The position numbers and the translations under genes were made by a program. A model generated the notes under the pieces. It saw nothing but the letters and a program-made list of their open reading frames with translations, was not told the DNA's origin and did not search any database. Source: a virus. From it: a DNA stretch of 30,650 nt. Shown in pieces: positions 24,380 to 30,650 of this stretch (the first letter of the stretch is position 1; every line of letters begins with the position of its first letter). The DNA is taken from positions 1 through 30,650 of IMG/VR virus record IMGVR_UViG_3300027805_000057, one strand, 5' to 3'.

Positions 24380-26455
24380 CTATATTTCTGTGTTATATCT
24401 TATCATACCTACTCCAAAATCACTAGGTCTTTCGGAAATATTACCAACTGGAAGTTTTATAGCTCCTTTTCCTAAAAATCTAACATTTTTTTGAAAATCA
24501 GCTTCTTTTTCAAAATTCGTATATTCCTTTAATACTACCTTTTTATAAAAATTAAAATTGTTATAGTCGTATTCAAATATGGTTTCTTTGCTATCCCATC
24601 CAAATTTATTTGATGTCCACGTGCCAATTGTTCTTGTTACATCGTATAAACCAAATCTTTTAGGGAATCTGTAATAATCATCACTACTAGATTCATTGTG
24701 AAAATCGGGTATACTAAAGATAAAACCTTTATATTTAGCTGTTGGATTAGGAAAAGGCCATGTATGATATTTATTTTGATAACCAAAAAGTCCTATATGA
24801 AGTGGAGCAATAGGAGAATCAAAGCCTAAATGATCACCACCGCTATCCCAAGAAAATAAACGCAAACCCGCTTCTGCTTTATCGACATCACTCCTACCGT
24901 CTGAATCAAACCATAATGTACTATAACCCCTATCATCTGAACTATAACCTGATGGAAACCTAAATTCATAATCACCAACGGCATTATGTCCCTCATCGTT
25001 TAAATCAGCACTATACCACTTATTTTTTACGTTTAATAATTGACCTCGAATATAATCTCCATAAGCTTTACCTCCTACAGCTACACCTATAAAACCTAAA
25101 ATAGTCCCAAGAATACTTATAGCTTCTACTCCTGCTAGAGCTGCAATCTGCTCTTCCATAGCAGCTAAACTTGCCATTTTTTCAAAAATATCAGCTGCTT
25201 TAGTTGCTGTAGCAGCTATTTCAGCTGTTTTTGCTAAACCTACCGCATTTTTAACAGCATCTGCCAGTTTACTAGCTTCTGAGAAAGTAACATCTACCAT
25301 ATCTATAGTGTCTTTAACACCACCTATGGTTTTTACAATCTTATTTAAATTACTTGCTTGCTCTATTGTTATACTAAAAAAATCTACAGTATCTTTAACG
25401 CCGACAAGTAATTTTACAATTTTTGTTATTTGTTCAATTTTAGTATTAATATCATCAGGAGCAACATAATCAGTTCCTTTTACAGCAGGGATTAATTCGT
25501 TAAAATTATCACTTATTTTAATTAATGAACCAGCTGCTATACTATTTATAGCTAATTTAGTAAAACTGCTCGCAATACCAGTTAATATATTAATTGTATT
25601 AGCATTAGGATAACCAAATTCTAAGGCAGTATTTCCTCTTGTGCTAAAATCTGTCGGAGCAATCAATTTGTGTCCAGAAAGAGGATATAATGGGTCTAGT
25701 ACAACTAATTTGCCAATAGGAATATCAGCAGTATTAACATAATCCTCACCTGAAATAGCCTTGGATAATGTACCTTTTTCATTATTTACAATATTTTTAA
25801 GTAATCCTGTTTCTAATGCTCCAAGTGATTGAGCCTTAGTAAAGGTATAAGTTGTTCCAAGCCCGTATAATTGTTTTAATGGTTCTGGAATAAGATACAT
25901 TTTTGGGTTTTCCCAATTAAATTCTACAACAGAACTTCCAACAATAAAATTGGCATTATCAAACCGCTTCATTATTTGTGCTGCTCTTACCTGTGTCATA
26001 GCTAAAGATGACGAGATATCTGTTCCTATTGGATTGCCCATTGTATCATACTTAGTAGCATAAATCTGTGGTAAAAAAGGCCCAGACATTACCCAATCAA
26101 AAGGTGATAAATAGTCAAAAGTAGGGTTAGGTATTCTAAAATCGCCAATAATTGGACTTATTGGATTTGGAAATACTGCCTCAGTTAAAGGTGGTAAATT
26201 TATAACGCCTATATTAAGTTGTGCTATAGGTTCATTATCATAATCACCTATCCATATTAAATTATGTTCTAATTTTTTTAATTCTTCAAAACCACCTATT
26301 TGTCTTTTTAAATCTATAATATCTTGGCGTACATCAATTAGAACTGGTGATGCAAAAGATCTTCCTACTTTGTCACCTAATAATATATATCCTCTATCTA
26401 TCGGTAATTTACCGCTTACAGGAGAAATAAAATTATATAAACGTTCATACCTCAT
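24380..26455 (-). CDS. Tail fibre / appendage protein (691 aa)
   Basis: The N-terminus (ISPVSGKLPIDRGYILLGDK, then SPVLIDVRQDIIDLKRQIGG) reads like a fibre attachment region. The middle (about residues 335-460) is helical and Ala/Thr/Val-rich with a near-repeat, IVKLLVGVKDTVDFF and IVKTIGGVKDTIDMV. A hydrophobic Gly-rich stretch follows (ISILGTILGFIGVAVGG, about 450-466), then a Trp/Tyr/Gly/Asp-rich beta domain (residues about 480-640), and finally ERPSDFGVGMIRYNTEI at the C-terminus. It overlaps the patatin-like gene by 4 bp. Probably a virion appendage; the domain before the C-terminus could bind a surface ligand. Confidence 0.65.
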   Translation of the reverse strand: MRYERLYNFISPVSGKLPIDRGYILLGDKVGRSFASPVLIDVRQDIIDLKRQIGGFEELKKLEHNLIWIGDYDNEPIAQLNIGVINLPPLTEAVFPNPISPIIGDFRIPNPTFDYLSPFDWVMSGPFLPQIYATKYDTMGNPIGTDISSSLAMTQVRAAQIMKRFDNANFIVGSSVVEFNWENPKMYLIPEPLKQLYGLGTTYTFTKAQSLGALETGLLKNIVNNEKGTLSKAISGEDYVNTADIPIGKLVVLDPLYPLSGHKLIAPTDFSTRGNTALEFGYPNANTINILTGIASSFTKLAINSIAAGSLIKISDNFNELIPAVKGTDYVAPDDINTKIEQITKIVKLLVGVKDTVDFFSITIEQASNLNKIVKTIGGVKDTIDMVDVTFSEASKLADAVKNAVGLAKTAEIAATATKAADIFEKMASLAAMEEQIAALAGVEAISILGTILGFIGVAVGGKAYGDYIRGQLLNVKNKWYSADLNDEGHNAVGDYEFRFPSGYSSDDRGYSTLWFDSDGRSDVDKAEAGLRLFSWDSGGDHLGFDSPIAPLHIGLFGYQNKYHTWPFPNPTAKYKGFIFSIPDFHNESSSDDYYRFPKRFGLYDVTRTIGTWTSNKFGWDSKETIFEYDYNNFNFYKKVVLKEYTNFEKEADFQKNVRFLGKGAIKLPVGNISERPSDFGVGMIRYNTEI

Positions 26456-27495
26456 GCAAGTAGCCGAGCTAATATACTTGAAATCTTATCACTTTCATTT
26501 GCATAATGATTATCTATCAAATCAGCAAGTTGACTAAACCACCCTGGCGTACTGTTATCTAACTCATTAGGAAAATTATCTAAAAATTTAGGTTGAAACT
26601 TATAGTAATAAACATCTCTGCTAAGCCTATTACTTAAATAATCTAAATTATATCTACTCCACTCTTCCCCTCCTGTCATAGCAACATTCATAATTTCAAA
26701 CAATCTAACTGCTGCGTGAGATATACCCTCCTCCTCAGCACTGCCATCAAAACTCATATTGCCTATTCCAGTCCCAACGTCGATTATAACTATTCTATTA
26801 GCATGTGGTTTTACACTTAATCCTACATTAATTGCCGCTAATATTGCATCATTAGCATATACTCCTCCATCACTATAAAAATGTCCGTTGAAATTATGAG
26901 CTGGTAAATAAACAGGTGCCGCACTTGATGCTCTACAAACATTTACTATACTTTCGTTATTTCCAATAAAATATGAAGAATCATTAAAATTGGAAAAAAC
27001 AACATATCTTTTCATATCTTCCTCAAAAGATGGTATAACAACAGGAATTTTTAAGTTTGCAAGCGTATTGCTACCGAAATTATCTACAAGAACTTGATGG
27101 AGTATGTTATGCCCATAGTTTGAATCCTCAAAGGACGATTTATAAAAAGGGTCGTCAGTGGCAATTAATCCTAATTTCTGTAATACACTCGGTCTATTCG
27201 AATCCTCGCTTGCATTATGACTACCAGAAGCTACGTCTGCCGCTGTCCTGATAGTAAATACACGTTTGGCATCATTTAAAAAAAAACTTTCCATATAATC
27301 AGGAGTTTTACCAAATGAATAACCAGAAGCAAGTATCGCTCCAATACTTGTTCCACACATAACATCAACATATTTCCAGAAATCAGCTTGCGGTATTCCC
27401 CATTGATGCAGAAATTTTTGCATAAAACGATTAGAGCCGTAACCCTTAGTGCCGCCACCACAAAAAGAAAATATCCTAAGAGTGTTTGTATCCAT
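26452..27495 (-). CDS. Patatin-like phospholipase
   Basis: This 347-aa protein carries the full patatin signature: oxyanion loop GGGTKG (residues 13-18), nucleophile elbow GTSIG with S50, and the catalytic Asp of DGG (D209). The Ser-Asp dyad is therefore intact. RASSAAPVYLP (188-198) just before the Asp is also typical. Patatins hydrolyse acyl esters of phospholipids (phospholipase A activity). There is no signal peptide. It sits between the large terminase gene (2-bp gap) and the fibre genes (4-bp overlap), so it is expressed late with virion parts. It might be packaged or attached to the tail to act on host membranes, or act during lysis. Patatin genes also occur in the tail region of Wolbachia phage WO, a useful parallel. 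Confidence 0.92.
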   Translation of the reverse strand: MDTNTLRIFSFCGGGTKGYGSNRFMQKFLHQWGIPQADFWKYVDVMCGTSIGAILASGYSFGKTPDYMESFFLNDAKRVFTIRTAADVASGSHNASEDSNRPSVLQKLGLIATDDPFYKSSFEDSNYGHNILHQVLVDNFGSNTLANLKIPVVIPSFEEDMKRYVVFSNFNDSSYFIGNNESIVNVCRASSAAPVYLPAHNFNGHFYSDGGVYANDAILAAINVGLSVKPHANRIVIIDVGTGIGNMSFDGSAEEEGISHAAVRLFEIMNVAMTGGEEWSRYNLDYLSNRLSRDVYYYKFQPKFLDNFPNELDNSTPGWFSQLADLIDNHYANESDKISSILARLLA

Positions 27496-27497
27496 TT

Positions 27498-28760
27498 TTA
27501 TACCCAGATTGTATTATCAACAATATTCTTATATTTGAAATCATCATTGTATCTGTTCTTCATACAATCCTCAAGGCTATAACGTAAACAATCAACTAAA
27601 TGGTTATTTTTATCTTCTATCTCATCCTTAATTTGACCACTATGTCTATCAGTTTTGTATTTAAGGTTATAAACTTCTTTCAAGAACTCTTGACATCTTG
27701 GATGAACATAGCATTTTTTAAATGTCTTAATATAAGTTATACCTGCTTCAATTGATCCCCTACCTTTAATTGCAGGTTTGCAAGGATATTCATATTTATT
27801 AAGTAAATTTATCAAATCAGGGCTTGAACTATCTGCTGTTATGGTATATTTTCCCTTTTTCCTGTAATCCTTAAGTACTTTTTCTAATTCTTCACCAAGA
27901 CAATCAACACTTATATGTGACTTTTTAAATTCATGTGATACATAAAGGTTTTCATCTTGAATATAGCATCTAATACCAGCACTTGCATCAGTCCAGCCAA
28001 AATCAAGCCCATAGTAAGGAAATATCCCCTGTGGTTCTTCAAATTCCTGTATTACAAAAAACTCATTTCTAAATACGTGTTTTTCAGTATTTATTAAACA
28101 TTCACCTCCATAAACGTGCATATATGTATTAAAATCGTTTTCTCTCATCCTAACGATTTTAGCTATAGCATCACTGCTTAAATGTGGATTATTATACCAG
28201 TTTAATTGTTTAATAAATAAATCTTCGCCGTATTTCTTTTTACCATTTACAATAAACTCTTGATATAAAAAATCAGTTTCATTTTCAGGGTTCATTGTTA
28301 CCCACAATTCACACCCTTGTTCTCTAAGTGTATTGTCTACTATATCCCAAGCATATTTACTAATGAATGATCCCTCTTCAAGCCATAAAATACCAATATT
28401 CTCAACTGATTTTATACCAGATGTCCTATAGTCTCTAATACCTTTAAAAAGTATTTCAACACCTGTTAATTTATTTACAATGTAAGTATCTGTGATGTGA
28501 AAGAAATTTCTATATTCCTCTACTCCGTCAATTACTCTCATGTACAAAGCATGCACACTGTCCTTAATGTCGCCTAAATACTCTCTACCTGCGACTATTT
28601 TTCTCCCCATAAATTCTTTATTAAAAGATAATCGCAAATGTGCTTTTACAACAGACGTGGATTTCATAGACATACGCCCACCATGTAAAACTTTATATGA
28701 TATAGGTTCGTAAAGTTTATTTTCCCAATGCTCTAAATTATAAATATCAAATTTGTTCAT
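27498..28760 (-). CDS. terL: Terminase large subunit (PBSX/Terminase_3-like)
   Basis: This 420-aa packaging motor has an N-terminal ATPase with P-loop GGRMSMKST (residues 27-35, K33), a Walker B with catalytic Glu in IGILWLEEGSF (around 123-133) and a coupling motif near LWVTMNPENE. The C-terminal RNase H-like nuclease shows its acidic residues in YYGLDFGWTD (about 250), ITADSSSPDLI and NNHLVDCLRYSLED. The P-loop has Met where Gly is common in this family (GGRGSGKS). It overlaps the small subunit gene by 14 bp. Length matches the family. Confidence 0.93.
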   Translation of the reverse strand: MNKFDIYNLEHWENKLYEPISYKVLHGGRMSMKSTSVVKAHLRLSFNKEFMGRKIVAGREYLGDIKDSVHALYMRVIDGVEEYRNFFHITDTYIVNKLTGVEILFKGIRDYRTSGIKSVENIGILWLEEGSFISKYAWDIVDNTLREQGCELWVTMNPENETDFLYQEFIVNGKKKYGEDLFIKQLNWYNNPHLSSDAIAKIVRMRENDFNTYMHVYGGECLINTEKHVFRNEFFVIQEFEEPQGIFPYYGLDFGWTDASAGIRCYIQDENLYVSHEFKKSHISVDCLGEELEKVLKDYRKKGKYTITADSSSPDLINLLNKYEYPCKPAIKGRGSIEAGITYIKTFKKCYVHPRCQEFLKEVYNLKYKTDRHSGQIKDEIEDKNNHLVDCLRYSLEDCMKNRYNDDFKYKNIVDNTIWV

Positions 28761-29409
28761 CTTCTAAAGGATTGTTTTTTACAACAGAAATAGACATTAT
28801 TTTCTTATGATATTTATCCATTAATTCTTCTTCATAATTACCATCACTATTAATAATTTTTAATGGTTTATTCAAGAATTCCTGTGTTATTGTGATGTTG
28901 GTTGCTTCATCTTCTTTTTTCATTTTCATTCTATTGTTCAAATAATAAAACAAACTTGCTTTACAACCAGACCTTATATTTTGAACTAATATGTTTGATA
29001 CTTCTGCCATAAAAGTACCTTGTCCTATTTCAAAAGCAGCTTTTAGCGCAGGTATTTTTTCCTCTCTATTAATGTATGTTTGTAAAGACATATTGAATCG
29101 TCTGGCAATCTGTTCTTTAGTCATACAGATTGCCATTTCTTGAACTTTAGCAATATTTTCATCTGTAAATTCTACTTCCTGCATGCAAGAAAGCTCTTTT
29201 TTATTTATTTTCTTTTTTAATTTTTCCTGTAAGCTTGCATTTTTACTCATTAAACTAGAAAACTCTTCTTTTTGAATATATAGAATATTTGAAATACGTT
29301 TAAAACCTAATTCTAACTTTTTTTGATTTTCTTTTAAAACGTCAATTTCATTTTTATGATGTTTTAACTGATTATTGCATTTTGTTAATTCAAATTCAAT
29401 CTCTGACAT
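28747..29409 (-). CDS. terS: Terminase small subunit
   Basis: This 220-aa protein starts with a coiled coil (about residues 1-70), followed by a helix-turn-helix (MTKEQIARRFNMSLQTY, about 94-110). The terminase-small pattern comes next: PALKAAFEIGQGTFMAEVSNILVQNIRSGCKASLFYYLNNRM, i.e. 'Ai..G......v...L...A..G...a...yLknr'. Its role is to recognise the packaging start on phage DNA and pass it to the large subunit, whose gene overlaps its end. A 10-bp inverted repeat with a 13-base loop inside the gene (29103-29135), at the HTH codons, is a possible pac-like site. Confidence 0.82.
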   Translation of the reverse strand: MSEIEFELTKCNNQLKHHKNEIDVLKENQKKLELGFKRISNILYIQKEEFSSLMSKNASLQEKLKKKINKKELSCMQEVEFTDENIAKVQEMAICMTKEQIARRFNMSLQTYINREEKIPALKAAFEIGQGTFMAEVSNILVQNIRSGCKASLFYYLNNRMKMKKEDEATNITITQEFLNKPLKIINSDGNYEEELMDKYHKKIMSISVVKNNPLEDEQI

Positions 29410-29412
29410 TTA

Positions 29413-29670
29413 TCATAATCTACCAGCTAATCCAACACAGCCAATATAACCATATTGTTTTATATATTCCAAATCTTCAAATAATTTCTTCTTTTTCATT
29501 TGTTTTTGCTTTAATTTTAATTTGTCAAAATTATCATCGTTAATAATGAATATTCTACGATTAGCGTTATCATTTATCCTATCCCTTTCATCATAGACTT
29601 TTTTAAATTTTTTATCTTCAGTAGAAGTATATTTGTTTATATGGTTTTGAGATATGTTGATTTTAATCAT
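29413..29670 (-). CDS. Small basic protein upstream of the terminase genes, unknown function
   Basis: 85-aa ORF, strongly charged and Lys/Asp/Asn-rich (NANRRIFIINDDNFDKLKLK, then KQMKKKKLFEDLEYI), ending in YGYIGCVGLAGRL. No recognised domain. It is tightly spaced with its neighbours (3-bp and 6-bp gaps) on the same strand, so probably real and co-transcribed with the terminase genes. Confidence 0.5.
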   Translation of the reverse strand: MIKINISQNHINKYTSTEDKKFKKVYDERDRINDNANRRIFIINDDNFDKLKLKQKQMKKKKLFEDLEYIKQYGYIGCVGLAGRL

Positions 29671-29676
29671 TTAATA

Positions 29677-29859
29677 CTAGTACCAATTTATTATTTCAAA
29701 AAGTATTTTTATATTGCTTGTTAATATTGTGTTTTCAAGTTCAACATTTGCTAATTTATTTTCTAATTCATTTATTCTCTCAAATATGGTTTTTTCTTCA
29801 AACATCGGTTTTTTCTTATCTAAATTTATCCACATATCTTTTTTATCATTTAATAACAT
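29677..29859 (-). CDS. Small coiled-coil ORF, first gene of the late operon
   Basis: 60-aa ORF with a heptad-like helix (IFERINELENKLANVELENT, then ILTSNIKILFEII). It is the first reading frame downstream of the promoter-like sequence at 29904-29932 and is followed closely by other minus-strand genes. No family recognised; modest support. Confidence 0.45.
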   Translation of the reverse strand: MLLNDKKDMWINLDKKKPMFEEKTIFERINELENKLANVELENTILTSNIKILFEIINWY

Positions 29860-29903
29860 AAAATTAATCCAATTTTTACAAAAAAAAATTCATATAACGA
29901 CTT

Positions 29904-29932
29904 AATGTAACACATTTCTATCTAAATATCAA
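29904..29932 (-). promoter_or_regulatory. Candidate promoter for the terminase/fibre operon
   Basis: On the minus strand TTGATA (29932-29927; one mismatch from TTGACA) is followed after 17 bases by TACATT (29909-29904; two mismatches from TATAAT), about 45 bases before the first start codon. It points into the late operon. Moderate match in very AT-rich DNA. Confidence 0.35.
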
Positions 29933-29958
29933 ATTTACCTAAATAATCAAATGACGAG

Positions 29959-30044
29959 TTTTAAACCACCATAGGAGCGTAAGTTTATTTCTAATGTATG
30001 TTTTATCATTTTGAATAAACTTACGCTCCTATGGTGGTTTAAAA
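29959..30044. repeat. Perfect 31-bp inverted repeat with 24-base loop
   Basis: The arm at 29959-29989 is the exact reverse complement of 30014-30044. The arms contain the GC-richer core ACCACCATAGGAGCGTAAG, which stands out from the surroundings. Neither side has a clear T tract beyond the stem, so it is not a standard terminator. It lies just before the late-operon promoter and after the origin-like region. Confidence 0.95.
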
Positions 30045-30159
30045 TGTCTAAAAACTGTGTGTATTGTTTAAACTTCTGTGCTTTATAATCAAAATCTAGT
30101 TATAAAATTATTCCTAACAAAAAACTAAAAAATATTTTTATTAATTCAAAAATTTATTA

Positions 30160-30189
30160 TTGACATATCCACAAAGAAAATCGTATGAT
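30160..30189 (+). promoter_or_regulatory. Sigma70-type promoter in the intergenic control region
   Basis: A perfect TTGACA (30160-30165), an 18-base spacer and TATGAT (30184-30189, one mismatch) point rightwards, out of the window. The spacer holds ATATCCACA (30165-30173), one base from a DnaA box. A short hairpin, TGCCTA/TAGGCA (30227-30243), followed by ATTTTTA lies about 35 bases past the -10 and could act as an attenuator. Confidence 0.6.
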
Positions 30190-30577
30190 GCACAGATAAA
30201 ACTTAAATTCGTAAATCACACATGACTGCCTAAAAAATAGGCAATTTTTATCTTGATTTCTGTACAGAAATAATACCATCCAATACCATCAAAATACCAA
30301 CTAAAAATAGATGGCGTCCCTTATAGACACAGGGGAAAATACCATCAATACCAACTTTTGCATTTTTTCCTCACGCGCATCCACGAAAAGAAAATCTCAT
30401 TTATTATTTTTATTTTCTCTTATGTGTACGTAAAAAGATGGTATTAATGGTATTATACACAGGTGATAAAAGGCTCGCCATCCAATACCATTAAATACCA
30501 TCCAATACCATCTTTTGTAAAAAATAATACCATCAATACTATAAATACCATCTTTTTAACATTTTTTAAAATAAATT

Positions 30578-30650
30578 AGTTAATATAAATATTAATGAAT
30601 TAATTATTATTTAATAAAATAGTTAATATAAATATTAATGAATTAATTAT
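30578..30650. repeat. 30-bp direct repeat in the AT-rich right end
   Basis: An exact 30-base sequence occurs at 30578-30607 and again at 30621-30650, start to start 43 bases, made of A and T with three G residues. The second copy ends exactly at the window edge, so the array may continue outside. Confidence 0.9.

Larger units (their letters stand above)
30160..30650. other. Candidate replication origin / control region with iteron-like repeats
   Basis: No reading frame of useful length is present in this stretch. It contains seven exact AATACCATC copies (starts 30272, 30282, 30338, 30494, 30504, 30526, 30544), three near copies (30293, 30347, 30484) and two inverted copies (30437 exact, 30446 near). 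Several neighbours are 9-11 bases apart. A perfect DnaA-box match (TTATACACA, 30453-30461) and near matches at 30165 and 30321 are interspersed. The right end is almost pure A and T. Iterons, DnaA boxes and an AT-rich unwinding region together are the standard layout of a replicon origin; binding sites for a phage regulator are the alternative. Confidence 0.5.

Noticed and set aside
27190-27210. TTCGAATCC resembling a tRNA T-arm
   Set aside because: It lies in the conserved coding frame of the patatin-like gene and no cloverleaf can be built around it.
30044-30088. Fourteen-codon plus-strand frame MSKNCVYCLNFCAL just after the large inverted repeat
   Set aside because: The Cys pattern is striking, but the frame is very short, has no ribosome site and no support beyond chance.
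30222-30480. CRISPR-like array suggested by the repeated AATACCATC motif
   Set aside because: The repeats are only 9 bp, the spacing is irregular and mostly too short for spacers, and both orientations occur.

Overview
The window is the late (virion and lysis) half of an AT-rich tailed phage or prophage genome with a podovirus-type head and short tail. The host is inferred to be Gram-negative: there is an overlapping i-spanin/o-spanin pair, which only makes sense with an outer membrane, and the promoter-like sequences match the sigma70 consensus. TAA, TAG and TGA all act as stops, so the standard bacterial code fits. I cannot name the host genus. Base composition is strongly AT-rich throughout.

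Layout. Almost everything between 29859 and 878 is one tightly packed set of minus-strand genes, read from right to left. In order of transcription these are: two small ORFs; terminase small and large subunits; a patatin-like phospholipase; three fibre or adhesin ORFs (691, 228 and 1058 aa); three small ORFs; portal; scaffold; N4-gp56-type major capsid protein; a 197-aa head-associated protein; head-tail adaptor; tail nozzle (714 aa); three tandem, diverged copies of one tail-protein family; a small GNAT-like protein; three probable DNA-ejection (internal virion) proteins; and a lysis cassette. The cassette holds two small membrane proteins, a GH24 lysozyme, a frameshifted small exported protein, and Rz/Rz1-like spanins. 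Junctions are mostly ATGA or TAATG overlaps, which indicates translational coupling. A consensus-like promoter lies upstream of the portal block (20389-20417), a weaker one lies upstream of the terminase block, and a rho-independent terminator closes the operon at 825-850.

The left edge carries the end of a plus-strand P63C-domain gene that converges on the lysis cassette across a palindromic bidirectional terminator. The right edge (about 29905-30650) has no gene. It holds a perfect 31-bp inverted repeat, a TTGACA/TATGAT promoter, matches to the DnaA box, about twelve copies of the 9-mer AATACCATC (several spaced by 9-11 bp), and a very AT-rich end with a 30-bp direct repeat. Together these look like a replication origin and control region, and this is the least ordinary part of the window.

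Other points worth attention: the 228- and 1058-aa fibre ORFs look like one fibre split at a conserved motif, exactly where a 20-bp tandem duplication lies; a lysis-cassette gene is broken at an A7/T7 tract; an in-frame hexanucleotide microsatellite sits in the largest ejection protein; and several long perfect hairpins lie inside coding genes. All functional calls rest on reading motifs and gene order by eye; no database search was run.
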